From assembly GCF_000027005.1 (NCBI RefSeq), contig NC_012965.1:124001-188000 (forward strand): a stretch of 64,000 nucleotides of DNA, written 5' to 3'. The notes under the pieces were generated by a model, which did not search any database, was not told where the DNA came from, and saw only the letters and a program-made list of their open reading frames with translations. The position numbers and the translations under genes are program-made. The stretch comes from Komagataella phaffii GS115 (lineage: Eukaryota; Ascomycota; Pichiomycetes; Pichiales; Pichiaceae). Below are positions 29,725 to 39,701 of this stretch, one piece after another. How positions within the stretch are numbered: position 1 is the first letter of the stretch; each line of letters begins with the position of its first letter.

Positions 29725-31103
29725 CTGCCAAAAAAAAAATTTGCCTGAGATGGATCTTCTTATATAAAACCAAAATAAATTTTTGAAGGGGCGGATAGTA
29801 AGTAGTACGTACCAAGGAGGCTCAACAAAGGGTGTTTTTTTACTGTCATCACATGCTAATAAATCAATTTGTGTGGTGCACTCTCAGGGTATTTTTTATT
29901 GCTTTTTTTCTGCAAGGAAACTGATGGCAGACCTCGGTAGGAAACTAACACCTTGTTTGTTCCAGTGTTCAGTATTTAACCCAGTAGGCTTTCCCCTATT
30001 TCAAACAAGATGATCTGTGGCTCCAGTTTTGACTAATTGCGACAACCATCCAGTCAGGAACTTGAGAATAGGTTACAAAATGTACAAGCAACCGTCCCCA
30101 TATCTTTTGGTCTCAGTTTCTCTCAACATACCAATTGCTACAGGCACCTAATCATCGCCAGAACAACTATTTGTGTATCTTCATCAAAAGTGACGTATAA
30201 TTGGCAAACTTGCGAGTGCATAAGCTTTATTGTCAGCCTTACTATCAGCTGTTATCACTTCGAGCTGAGGTTGATCCCAATTAAATGTGAGTCCATACAC
30301 CCTTATTGCGACATGCATAAGGCTTCACATACATTAATTGCTATTATCATCCGTAGGCATTGCAGTAGCTTGTTTGTTGTCGCCCCTTCTGGTGATAGAT
30401 CATCATTTTCACACGTGCCTATCGCCGAAAGGCAGGAAACCATCGCAAAGCTTGATCATATAAGGGCCTGATGAGGCAATTTGTGCCTCAACGGTGATGT
30501 TTAACCTCGAAGAGTGATAGCTTTTGATACAACTGCACGAGATGATTGTAGAAAATGTCATTTCTACTTATGTATTCATGTGCTCTCAGTTATACTCCAC
30601 TCTTTTCTCCACATCTTCTCCTCACCTGTTCAATTGACTGATAGTACCACAGGTTGTAACTATTCAATTATGGCACGTTCTTTTTAAGCATTTTAGTGGA
30701 GTGGGGGGCCATTCTGTCAATACTCCGAACCAAATTGAAAGTACCTTGCGCGTAATCGTTAGGGTAACGCGTGATAGATGCATCACTATGCTTTGCTTGC
30801 AGCGATTTTATTGTATACATCTGTCACCTATCAATTTTCCCACCGATAACATCAAAAGTTACACGAATAACTCTTTGGCTATTTTTGTTTGATATGATCT
30901 TTAGAAGACCCCAACTACTTGGCGGCGAGGTATAAATAAGCAGGCACGTTTTGCTCCTCTTCTCTTCTTCACTGTACTCCGAAGTTTCTTTGGATTCTGG
31001 TTCCGGTTGTTTCTTTTGTCAACCCACTATTTACTAGTTGTCCTATCAGCGTAAAACTGCCGTGTGCTGACCTATTTCGAAATTACAACTCTTTTTCTTA
31101 CCC
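29725..31103. other. 1.4-kb gene-free region upstream of the HMG-box gene
   Basis: No open frame with an ATG and coding character, tRNA or repeat was found. A short inverted repeat (TGAGGCA/TGCCTCA) lies at 30472-30490. A TATA box (TATAAATAAG) is at 30931-30940, 164 bp before the next ATG. Such a long upstream region is usual for developmental regulators in yeasts. Confidence 0.6.
30931..30940 (+). promoter_or_regulatory. TATA box of the HMG-box gene
   Basis: TATAAATAAG lies 164 bp upstream of the ATG at 31104, after a GC-rich GGCGGCGAGG. A pyrimidine-rich tract (CTCTTCTCTTCTTC) follows within 30 bp, as is common at yeast transcription start regions. Confidence 0.6.
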
Positions 31104-32852
31104 ATGTCCAGCTTAGAATTAATCATGGACAATGATCATGCGGAAGAGGTAGCGGTATCCCATGTCTCCTATAGCAAACCAAGCACACCCATTCCCTCTT
31201 TGATGGCGTCGCTGAACGAGGAAAACACACCAGTACCGTTAATGTCTTCGCCAAACAAGAACTTTCAAACTCCATTGCGATATGTTTCAACTCCGGATCT
31301 CTTAGCTTCCAATTATTCGCTTTCAGATCTGAGCCACAACTTGCCAACCCCAATTGTCAACAATGAATTGATCACTATCAGGCAACAAAATGAATCAGAA
31401 ATTCTTTATACTTATGATCTTTTGCGCCGACCAGCTGCTAATGCGGGTAGTTCTTCCCTGAATGAAATGTCTGGTAACATTCCGAAATCTGTCAGCAACG
31501 GCGTTGTCTCAGTAAGGGACATCTTCAATATTTCTGACAACACGGACGAAGATATTCATCAATACAGATTAAACAACCCATTGATGAGCCAATTTTCGTT
31601 TCATAATTTTAGCATGAACTCTGGGCTTATGATAGACGATAGAATGACTGGGTCTTTCAGTGAGCCAGATACAAGTGATGACGATGAACAACTGTTCACA
31701 CCGCCTCTCGATAACTCTGAAATAGCTTTCTTTCCTTGTACTGCTACTTCTTCCCAAATTGAGCAAACTGACAGAAAGAACATATTTGCCGTCAAACGTC
31801 CCTTTTCAGAAGCCCATATAAATCTCCTCGGAAAAAGCAAAAAGTCCAAGGTATCCGCCGGTGCCAAACCACACTGTTCAATTTCTAGCACTTCCAATGA
31901 GGAAACTAAGTTGGAATCAGGACTCCAAACTCCTAATCCAACGCAGTCATCTTCTACCTTCAAATTCAAAGTAAAGCCTGTTTGCATTACGCCTAAGTCT
32001 GTCAATTATCCAAGCGCCCCAAAGACCCATGTTAAGAAAATCAGTAAGTGGATTGGAATTTCAAAACTTACTGATGAAAGAGTTCAAAGAATTTATACCC
32101 TTGCAACTTCGAGAAAGCTCAAATTCAAGGATATCCAGAAGTCATTAAGCGTTTTTACCATAGACAATATTCAAGCCAAAGTGGATATCATTGGAAACCT
32201 ATTAATTAACCGAAGAAACGGGATTAGAGATCATCCACACCCTATTCTTGTAAAAGACAAGAACGCTGAACAATACGAGGTCAATGTTAGAACATCATGC
32301 GGTGATGATAAGGACGATAGCTTGCAAATTCTAATTGACGCATGCTCCGGAAATCCTTCCAATTCGAGTTTGCTACATACGCCATCGTCACCGGAAACGT
32401 CTTCATCGACTTACTGTCTCACGTCTTCTTTGAGCACCTTGGCTTCGTCTCCACTTAGTTCCAATCTTAGGACAAAGGCAGGGCATATCAAGAGGCCCTT
32501 GAACAGTTTCATGCTATACAGAGGTATTTTGCTGAAGCTAGGAATCGTGCTAAATGTTGTTAAGAGCATTGAGAATTCAATTGACCTGAATAACCCTTCA
32601 GTGTTGAGAAAGCTCCATGACAATGATCCTTCTCTGGTTAGTCAAATCCTGAAACTGATTCCCACTGTCGTGAAAACCAATCACCAAGTACTGGGGCAAG
32701 CCATTTCCATGTTGTGGGTTACAGAATCGAGCCAAGTCAAAGAACAGTTTGGTAAGTTCAGTCAAGTTGAGAAGCGTCTTCACAAACTCTGCTACCCAAA
32801 TTACAAGTTTAACCCACATCGCAGTGGATCTTCCAAAGGAAGAAAAACCTAA
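31104..32852 (+). CDS. HMG-box (MATA_HMG/Ste11-type) regulator with expanded box
   Basis: The 582-residue protein is probably a transcription regulator. Its C terminus carries both halves of a MATA_HMG-type box. Helix 1 start is IKRPLNSFMLYR (462-473). The second half is NHQVLGQAISMLWVTESSQVKEQF, running on to YPNYKFNPHR at about 526-575. The match to S. pombe Ste11-type boxes is clear. The two halves are separated by 52 residues where such boxes have about 10. The N-terminal 300 residues are Ser/Thr/Pro-rich and acidic, like an activation domain. A basic helical segment (about 308-385, KKISKWIGISKLTDERVQ) is a second conserved-looking block. A second ATG lies at 31125. The exact orthologue (mating or Rox1-like regulator) is not settled. 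Confidence 0.75.
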   Translation: MSSLELIMDNDHAEEVAVSHVSYSKPSTPIPSLMASLNEENTPVPLMSSPNKNFQTPLRYVSTPDLLASNYSLSDLSHNLPTPIVNNELITIRQQNESEILYTYDLLRRPAANAGSSSLNEMSGNIPKSVSNGVVSVRDIFNISDNTDEDIHQYRLNNPLMSQFSFHNFSMNSGLMIDDRMTGSFSEPDTSDDDEQLFTPPLDNSEIAFFPCTATSSQIEQTDRKNIFAVKRPFSEAHINLLGKSKKSKVSAGAKPHCSISSTSNEETKLESGLQTPNPTQSSSTFKFKVKPVCITPKSVNYPSAPKTHVKKISKWIGISKLTDERVQRIYTLATSRKLKFKDIQKSLSVFTIDNIQAKVDIIGNLLINRRNGIRDHPHPILVKDKNAEQYEVNVRTSCGDDKDDSLQILIDACSGNPSNSSLLHTPSSPETSSSTYCLTSSLSTLASSPLSSNLRTKAGHIKRPLNSFMLYRGILLKLGIVLNVVKSIENSIDLNNPSVLRKLHDNDPSLVSQILKLIPTVVKTNHQVLGQAISMLWVTESSQVKEQFGKFSQVEKRLHKLCYPNYKFNPHRSGSSKGRKT

Positions 32853-33092
32853 GAGATATCATTACCCCTTTTAACTCTGAGGTATCCCTTCGTTGTATCT
32901 TTTTTTTTTTTTTTGTCTTGGAGAATCTTTCAATTCATTAATTGCCCTCTATGGGTCTTCAAGGTAGTTCAGTTTATATTTCAATCATAATCGTAATTCT
33001 TTCGGTGATCACTTGAGGGCGCGAACTGCTTTTCTTAACGCGTTCGACTTAACTCACTGTTCATTCAAGTACTATCTTGCCTATTTGGAAGA

Positions 33093-34841
33093 ATGCCAGT
33101 ATCCTCGCCTGTTCCAACCTCTACAGGTCATCCAGCCGAGCGGCTTTCAGATTTTGTTCCGGAAGAATTTCGAATCCAGCTGGCAAAAACTCCACCTCGT
33201 TTGACCATCGAGCAACCAGTCTATCAGGACAGGTTGAAGGAAATTCGAAACAATGAAAAGTTTGCTTTCATAGTTCAATGGCTTTATCTATTACGAGGAG
33301 TAATCAAGCTGTACGAGGTGCACTTTGATGTTATCTCATTTGAAGAGGAATTAATTGGAATCAACGGCGAACTGTTCTTATTAAAATTCAAGTCGAACTT
33401 AATCTACGCCTTGAATGGATTCAGGATCGACAACATAGCAAATCATCCTGAGCTTTTCAATGAGCAGATCCAAAGCATTCTTCCTAACTGGTTTTTAGAG
33501 CATTACGATTCAGATGAAGCCTTAAGCGCGTTCGATTTTAACGATGCATCCATTGAGGTAAAGCTAGATATTTTCTACGAGCTGTTACGGTTGTTGATGG
33601 TTCGCAAAGAAGCTACCGTTCGAAAAACGGTGGAATTATACGATAGCCCCTGGGACACAATGAAGCTGCTACCAGTGTTTGCAGAAGATGATGTCAAAAA
33701 TTCGGTACTGAAAGAGTACCTCATTTTAATGGATGACAGAATGTATTACAGAGAATGGAGCTTCCCCAAGATCAAGGTTCCTGCTCAACGAAAGGAATAT
33801 CTGAAGTTACTGGACGAATATGAAAACCCGTTTGGGGATCTGGAACCCAAGATAACCAGATGGGAATGCTTAACTGTGGGCATATATGAGTTTGACGAAT
33901 ACCTCAACAATTTAAAACTCAAAACTGGCAAGAAAACATCAAGTAAGGAGGGCAAATTACTGAAAGCACTGGAGCCTTTTGTGGAGCAGATATATGGAAC
34001 AGATTTAAAAAAGAGAAAGGAAGCACTTCACAGAAAGAAGGAACTTCAGTTGCAATCACTGCTAGCCAATAGAAAACGATCTTCAAGATTGGAGGCAAAG
34101 GAGCGCCAAAGAGAAGAAGAAAGGAGAAAAGAGCATGATGAACGTATAAGGCAAATCAATGAAGGTACGGCCTTGAGGTCTAGCAGACGCCTGATAATGA
34201 AACAAACCCAAAAGGAAGAATCTGCACCTCCTACAAATACAGCTTTATCTAGAGCTGATAGATTGCAACAAAGACGGGCACTGGAAGCAGGGCTGTCAGG
34301 AACTTCTTCTCCGGTGCCCGTTACTCCAGATGAAAACAAGTATTCATCTTTCAAGACTGAATCGGCTGCAGCTTCTGATAACGAAAGTTCTGGAAACACT
34401 TCATTTGCGCAAGCTCCTGAGCAGCAGGCCAAGTCTCATCCAGTAGAAGCAGTTCCAGAGCAGCCTAAGCAAGAGCCAAACCATCAGTCGGCTTCAACTA
34501 TTCCAACATCAATCAATAGTTCCATCCAACCAGTGAACACCTTCATTCCACCACCCCAATTCAAAAACTTGCTGGTTGATGAGACTGCTGTTCACTCATA
34601 TGGCTACAGCCCAACTCCGGTAACTGTTCCTGTTCTTACTCCGGTTGAGTCAGTTTCCAAGCCATTGCAGACCGTGCCCATTAATACCTACCCTGCATCC
34701 CCATTGAACCAAAGCTCCATCAATATAAATCAAACAGGCCCAGGCGGAATCTCGGATTTAGATACAGAAAAGAATACGGAGTCTGAAGATAAGCATACGA
34801 GTCAGCAAATTGGTAACTTTTATAGCCCGTTGAATAAGTAG
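33093..34841 (+). CDS. DDT/WHIM-like chromatin-remodelling accessory protein (tentative)
   Basis: The 582-residue protein has an N-terminal helical region (about 50-190) that resembles the DDT and WHIM1 modules of ISWI partners such as RSF1. The pattern is EKFAFIVQWLYLLRGVIKL, then SFEEELIG, then ASIEVKLDIFYELLRLLMVRK. A patch follows with KITRWECLTVGIYEFDEYL. A strongly basic coiled region (about 305-370, rich in KERQREEERRKE) and a Gln/Ser/Pro-rich low-complexity tail come last. A role with an ISW1/ISW2-like remodeller is inferred from these modules only. I cannot name an S. cerevisiae orthologue. Confidence 0.6.
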   Translation: MPVSSPVPTSTGHPAERLSDFVPEEFRIQLAKTPPRLTIEQPVYQDRLKEIRNNEKFAFIVQWLYLLRGVIKLYEVHFDVISFEEELIGINGELFLLKFKSNLIYALNGFRIDNIANHPELFNEQIQSILPNWFLEHYDSDEALSAFDFNDASIEVKLDIFYELLRLLMVRKEATVRKTVELYDSPWDTMKLLPVFAEDDVKNSVLKEYLILMDDRMYYREWSFPKIKVPAQRKEYLKLLDEYENPFGDLEPKITRWECLTVGIYEFDEYLNNLKLKTGKKTSSKEGKLLKALEPFVEQIYGTDLKKRKEALHRKKELQLQSLLANRKRSSRLEAKERQREEERRKEHDERIRQINEGTALRSSRRLIMKQTQKEESAPPTNTALSRADRLQQRRALEAGLSGTSSPVPVTPDENKYSSFKTESAAASDNESSGNTSFAQAPEQQAKSHPVEAVPEQPKQEPNHQSASTIPTSINSSIQPVNTFIPPPQFKNLLVDETAVHSYGYSPTPVTVPVLTPVESVSKPLQTVPINTYPASPLNQSSININQTGPGGISDLDTEKNTESEDKHTSQQIGNFYSPLNK

Positions 34842-34990
34842 ATACAGTGTTTTAAAAATTTAATACAGACCCTGTAATTCCGAGATGCTAGATGTCTTTT
34901 TCAACTATGCAGCTCAGTGAGATCTGATGACCGAGTGAGAATAAACCTAATATTTTGATAAATTCTTCCTCATTTGCAACCCGTAGTACA

Positions 34991-37210
34991 ATGGCAGAGG
35001 CCGGATCGCAGCCAGATTCCACTCAATCGGATAAACCGTGGCCTGAAGTATCATCCGCCACCGCGGATTCCGAATCAGAAGAGGTCTACGTTGAGGTGTC
35101 TTGGATTCGAAAGCTGATCTACGACATTGTCCTTTGGAGTTTCTGCGTTGTGTTTGACTGTTTCTTCAGAGAAATCAGGTCCCGTGGGTCCTTCAATTTG
35201 CCCCGCTCTGGGCCAACTATATTTGTTGGAGCACCTCATGCTAACCAATTTGTTGACCCTATCATTTTGATGGGACAGGTTCAACAACGAGCCGGAAGAA
35301 GAATTAGCTTTCTAGTGGCAGAAAAGTCTCACAGAAGAAAGTTCATTGGCCTTATATCTAGGTCACAAATGGCGATTCCCGTAAGCAGGGCTCAGGATAA
35401 CTTGAAAGGTGGAAGGGGAAAAATTCGAAGAGACTCTGAGAATCCACTTAGAATTGTAGGTGAAGATACGTATTTCACCCAGGATTGTGCCAATCAACGC
35501 ATGTTGGCCCTTCCAAACTCACTGGGAACTTCTGAAATAGGAGAAGTAGTATCTGATACCGAATTAATACTGAAGAAAGAGTTCAGACATCCTAGCACTG
35601 AAGCAGAGGAGAAAGCTAATAGAATCCTTGCGGAAGGAACTTCCTACAAGCTAGCTCCTAAAATTGACCAGAGCATTGTCTATAAGAAAGTATTTCAGCA
35701 TTTAGCACATGGCAATTCCATTGGAATTTTCCCTGAGGGAGGCTCTCATGATAGAACAGATCTGTTACCTTTGAAAGCTGGTGTGGCCATCATGGCTCTT
35801 GGAGCCATGAGCAGTGACAAGAGCTGCAAAGTAAAGATTGTTCCTTGTGGAATGAACTACTTCCATCCTCATAAATTCAGATCAAGAGCTATGGTGGAGT
35901 TCGGTAGGCCCATTGAAATTTCTGATGAACTCGTTTCCATGTATGAGAATAAAGAGACCACCAAAGATGCAATTAAGGAGGTCCTGAGAATCATCACAAA
36001 AGGATTAAAATCGGTTACAGTTACGTGTCCTGATTATGAGACACTAGTCTGTATTCAAACAGCGAGAAGGTTATACTCCAACAACTTCTCTTCTCGTTTG
36101 TCTCTAGAATCGATACTGGAAATGAATAGAAGACTAGTCAAAGGATATGAACATTTTCAGAACGAGCCCAGAATTCAAGAATTGAAGGAAAAGATACTAG
36201 CATATCACGAAGTCCTAAGACTTTCCGGTATCCCTGATCACAAGGTGAACGATTATCGACCAGAAAAAAGATTGCAGACTTTTGCTGAGTTGTTGGGGAA
36301 TTTGTTCCAATTTGCTCTATTGGGACTTTTGGCGTTACCTGGTGCACTGCTATTTTTCCCAGTGTTTGTAGCCACCCGCAAAATCAGTGCCAAAAAGGCT
36401 AAAGAAGCCCTGGCAGCCTCTACGGTCAAAATCAAGGCAATTGATGTCGTCGCCACTTGGAAAATTTTGGTGAGTCTTGGATTTGCTCCACTGTTATATA
36501 TTTTCTACTCTACGGTTGGAACATACATCATTCGCTCAAGGTACTATATCGAACCTGGATTTGGAAAGACTGCCTTCACTTTCTTCGGATTTTATATTCT
36601 CTCTGCTACTATCACGTATTCGGCTCTAATTGTTGGAGATATTGGCATGGATTCATTCAAGAGATTAAAGCCATTGTGGCTATTTCTTACAGACAGCGAA
36701 ACTCTATCTAATTTGAAGAAGGAGAGACAGGAACTGAGTTTGGAGATCACGGAGGTAGTGAATGAATTTGGCCCTCAACTATTCTCCGACTTTAATCTAC
36801 TGGATTATCAGAAGAAAGTAGAAAGTAAAAGAAAGAAGAAGAGGAGTGAGAAGTACAGAAAGAAGGCTTTTGAAGTCTCATCAATGGGATTAGATTCATC
36901 TGATGAGGAGGAAGAACTCAAAACTCAAGATGTGAGAAGGAGAAGAGCCGCCAGGAAGCAGGCGGCATCGACTACAGAAGCTCCCTCAAACAGATTCGAC
37001 AACAAGTCAACGGGAATCAATATATCCAACGTCCCAATTTTCAGTAACGATCTTTATGGTGGTACTAGTTCTGCTCCAACCACCGATGTTTCGTCTATTT
37101 CATCTGAATTATCGTCAGATTACCAATCGAGCGATGGAGAAAATGAAAATGATGACTCGCAACTGAAAGACAGAATCCGAGACAGAATTCATGATAGTAG
37201 GCATGATTGA
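34991..37210 (+). CDS. SCT1: Glycerol-3-phosphate/dihydroxyacetone-phosphate acyltransferase
   Basis: This ER enzyme adds the first acyl chain in phosphatidate synthesis. Acyltransferase block I is FVGAPHANQFVDPI (H-x4-D). Block III is IGIFPEGGSHDRTDLLPLKAG, and block IV-like KIVPCGMNYFHPHKFR follows. Membrane helices are visible near residues 435-465 (LFQFALLGLLALPGALLFF) and at 490-560. The C-terminal 150 residues are basic and Ser-rich, the region phosphorylated in yeast Sct1/Gpt2. The first ATG is at 34991, giving 739 residues, like Gpt2 (743) and Sct1 (759). I see one gene here and cannot say which paralogue it represents. Confidence 0.9.
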   Translation: MAEAGSQPDSTQSDKPWPEVSSATADSESEEVYVEVSWIRKLIYDIVLWSFCVVFDCFFREIRSRGSFNLPRSGPTIFVGAPHANQFVDPIILMGQVQQRAGRRISFLVAEKSHRRKFIGLISRSQMAIPVSRAQDNLKGGRGKIRRDSENPLRIVGEDTYFTQDCANQRMLALPNSLGTSEIGEVVSDTELILKKEFRHPSTEAEEKANRILAEGTSYKLAPKIDQSIVYKKVFQHLAHGNSIGIFPEGGSHDRTDLLPLKAGVAIMALGAMSSDKSCKVKIVPCGMNYFHPHKFRSRAMVEFGRPIEISDELVSMYENKETTKDAIKEVLRIITKGLKSVTVTCPDYETLVCIQTARRLYSNNFSSRLSLESILEMNRRLVKGYEHFQNEPRIQELKEKILAYHEVLRLSGIPDHKVNDYRPEKRLQTFAELLGNLFQFALLGLLALPGALLFFPVFVATRKISAKKAKEALAASTVKIKAIDVVATWKILVSLGFAPLLYIFYSTVGTYIIRSRYYIEPGFGKTAFTFFGFYILSATITYSALIVGDIGMDSFKRLKPLWLFLTDSETLSNLKKERQELSLEITEVVNEFGPQLFSDFNLLDYQKKVESKRKKKRSEKYRKKAFEVSSMGLDSSDEEEELKTQDVRRRRAARKQAASTTEAPSNRFDNKSTGINISNVPIFSNDLYGGTSSAPTTDVSSISSELSSDYQSSDGENENDDSQLKDRIRDRIHDSRHD

Positions 37211-37384
37211 ATCAGGTCTCTTTTTGCCTCCGTTTACTGTTTCTCTGTTAATAATAGTTATCTTTCACTAGATTAGTTGTTTAGTCTTCTAATGATTATG
37301 TAATGAGGTTTTCTCGCCAGAGTGGACCTAGAGGAGCGTTCCTGCTGGTATCAATCTTGCATTCAGAGAAACCCATCTCTACCA

Positions 37385-38191
37385 ATGTCGGATGAAGAAC
37401 AGAGCCAAGTTCCTGTTGTAAATAAAGCCAAAGAAGATGAAGAGTTTGGCTCGTTTTCTGATGCCTCTTTTGAGGAATTTGAGGCTGCGCCAGAGCTAGA
37501 TGAACCAACGAGATCGTTCAGTACTCTCTCAATTGAAGACTTAGAACAATCGGATAGTAAGAGTGATGAAAAAGTTGTCAAGATTGTGAATGGTATACTA
37601 GGAGTGCAACCAGAGGACCTAAACAACGCTATAGAGGAAAATCGACCGTTTCTTGATGAAAGGGCTAGGGCATTGTTAAACCAACTATCAAGTGAGCCAA
37701 ATAATCTTCAACAGTTGAATTGGAAACAAAGTATTATAAGGAGACAGCTATTTCTCAATTTAAGCATTCCCTTTGATCTGGATGAGCTATATCCAAGAGA
37801 AAGGAAGTTGGGTATAAGTAAATCCTACGGTAAAGACTCATTTTCTGACAGCACGGACAAATTAGCCACCGACATACCATTCGTAGAGGTTAGCCCAGAA
37901 AGGGCCAAACAATTGACCGAGGAAAGTGATAGTATTGTGCAGAACATTGAAAGACGCTTACAATCCGAACAATATTACACTGACGGCCATTTGTCGGAAC
38001 AAGAGTTGGAAGATATACTGAAAGAAATGAAAGGTTTTAATTCACAATTAATCGAGCTATTATCGGGATGGAATCAGGAGCGGTTAGAGTTATTGAAGGA
38101 TCGTGAAATTTCTGAAGGCTACTTGACTAATATATTGGATAACACCCAAAAATTTCGAAGACAAAGCTCTATCAAACAAAGACATCTATAA
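37385..38191 (+). CDS. Acidic protein with FGSF/FEEF motifs, possibly Laa2-like
   Basis: From the first ATG (37385) the product has 268 residues. The N terminus is very acidic, with EEFGSFSDASFEEFEAAPE at about 19-37. It resembles the acidic-phenylalanine peptides that bind clathrin-adaptor ear domains. The rest is helical and charged (LDERARALLNQLSSEP, SEQELEDILKEMKGFNSQLIELL), suggesting a coiled coil. S. cerevisiae Laa2 (YBL010C), an AP-1 cofactor, has similar size and an acidic Phe-rich N terminus, so I raise it as a possibility without certainty. The stop codon lies only 4 bp from the end of ULA1 on the other strand. Confidence 0.65.
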   Translation: MSDEEQSQVPVVNKAKEDEEFGSFSDASFEEFEAAPELDEPTRSFSTLSIEDLEQSDSKSDEKVVKIVNGILGVQPEDLNNAIEENRPFLDERARALLNQLSSEPNNLQQLNWKQSIIRRQLFLNLSIPFDLDELYPRERKLGISKSYGKDSFSDSTDKLATDIPFVEVSPERAKQLTEESDSIVQNIERRLQSEQYYTDGHLSEQELEDILKEMKGFNSQLIELLSGWNQERLELLKDREISEGYLTNILDNTQKFRRQSSIKQRHL

Positions 38192-38195
38192 TCCC

Positions 38196-39701
38196 TCAAA
38201 TTTTCCATTTTTCAGTACAGCTATTGATGCCATCAAACACTAATGAGTTTTCAAGTGGGATATATTGGCCAGTAATAAGCTTCACAGCCTCTTGGCCGAC
38301 GATTCCTCCCATGAATGAACAGATATTATGCAGTTGAGTTCCCTTGGATCGTAGAATTTCCTTCACAATGTCGCTAAGAAAGTCAGGCACTTTTTCCGAC
38401 TTCAAGATAAGCTGAACTATAGAAATTAGTTCGTTATAATCTGACTCTTGAGGAATGATTCCCGAATGGGTGTCCATAAACTTATGAGTAGCAATGAATG
38501 CAATAAATAATGACAACAATGGAGTGTTTCCGAGCTCACGAATCAATCTGGGGTCAATCAATGTTTTGGATCCCCTCTGTAGAAATAGATATCTTGAATT
38601 CTTGCAGAATATCCTGATTGAGTCATGATCTAGGTGGTCAGCATCTCGGCCTATAGATGACAAAATTTGGCTCACCAAGCCGGTGAACTCAATAATATCT
38701 TCCTCAGCTTTTGCCTTGTAAATGTGTTGGAGCTTGATGTATGCTTCTGTACTGGAATGTAAATCAGGCAGCACACCCGGTAGGGGAGGTAACTGCCCGT
38801 TCTTTTCGATAAACAGTTTTAGTGCTTTTACGTAAATCCAGAATAATGGCGTTGATCTGGATAGATTATCAAGTATCGGATCGTTTATGATAGTTTTGAC
38901 ATTTTCGGGTACTTGAGTCGAAACTTGGGAAGCTCTCCAAGAAAATGTGACAGCTTCTTCAAAATTTTGCAGACTTAGGTCAGATTGCAGTTCGGAACAG
39001 GACTGTTTGAACTGAGCTTTTTCCTTTGGAGTGGATGGTTGTTTTCCATGGATGGATTTCCACCTATCTAAGGCCTTTATCAGTATCAGTAGGTACGGAA
39101 TGTGCTCTTTATCATCGGCTTCCAAGTCGACTGAGTCACTCATTTCTTTTAATTCTTTCCAGGGTCGATCAATACGGAAGTCACTGAAAGATTCAGGGTG
39201 AGATTCTGTTATGGTATGTTCTTTGATGTAAATTCTCATGTAACCGTAAAATCCAATTGTCGAAACATGGATGAGCGGAATTTTCATATCCCATAATGTA
39301 TCAGCCAACGTCAAGACTTTCTGTAGATGCCAACTGGAAGCTATGATAATCAACGAAAACTGCGACCAAAAATGACTATCCTCAACTAAGTTGTTGGTCA
39401 ATGAGATATCAAGAGCAGTGCCTTCGACGTCTGGGTTCAATTCGTTGAGGTTTCGAACTACGGCAGCTGCTTTATTGGAACCAAGGTCCTGTTGTGTGAG
39501 GAAAAAGTTTGTTTCCAGATCAGAGGTAGTCACTTTGGACGAGTCAACTATGGTGAACTTGCCACAACCCGGTAAGACTAGGTTCTTGAGAGCTTCAGTC
39601 CCAGTAGTGGTGGCACCCAGTAGGCAAACATTAGAGTGTCTCAGTAGAGACTGGCCACGTTGAGCCCAGAGACGAAGTTGCCTGTCATATTTTTCTGACA
39701 T
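38196..39701 (-). CDS. ULA1: NEDD8/Rub1-activating enzyme E1 regulatory subunit
   Basis: Ula1 (NAE1/APP-BP1 family) pairs with Uba3 to adenylate and transfer Rub1/NEDD8 to Ubc12 for cullin modification. The 501-residue protein begins MSEKYDRQLRLWAQRGQSLL, the signature N terminus of E1 AOS1/NAE1-type subunits. A ThiF/MoeB Rossmann fold follows (NVCLLGATTTGTEALKNLVLPG, then FTIVDSS). It lacks the catalytic Cys domain, as expected for the regulatory half. The C terminus has GGIVGQEAVKLITGQYIPL and FDGINS, the usual end of these folds. The gene converges tightly on the 37385 gene. Confidence 0.9.
   Translation of the reverse strand: MSEKYDRQLRLWAQRGQSLLRHSNVCLLGATTTGTEALKNLVLPGCGKFTIVDSSKVTTSDLETNFFLTQQDLGSNKAAAVVRNLNELNPDVEGTALDISLTNNLVEDSHFWSQFSLIIIASSWHLQKVLTLADTLWDMKIPLIHVSTIGFYGYMRIYIKEHTITESHPESFSDFRIDRPWKELKEMSDSVDLEADDKEHIPYLLILIKALDRWKSIHGKQPSTPKEKAQFKQSCSELQSDLSLQNFEEAVTFSWRASQVSTQVPENVKTIINDPILDNLSRSTPLFWIYVKALKLFIEKNGQLPPLPGVLPDLHSSTEAYIKLQHIYKAKAEEDIIEFTGLVSQILSSIGRDADHLDHDSIRIFCKNSRYLFLQRGSKTLIDPRLIRELGNTPLLSLFIAFIATHKFMDTHSGIIPQESDYNELISIVQLILKSEKVPDFLSDIVKEILRSKGTQLHNICSFMGGIVGQEAVKLITGQYIPLENSLVFDGINSCTEKWKI

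Noticed and set aside
30037..30471. 144-codon frame in the region upstream of the HMG gene
   Set aside because: It starts at TTG, lacks an early ATG and reads as non-coding composition.
32530..32607. 78-nt intron removing part of the HMG insert
   Set aside because: The possible donor GTATTT is weak, no canonical branch point is present, and about 26 extra residues would still remain. Listed as a check instead of a call.
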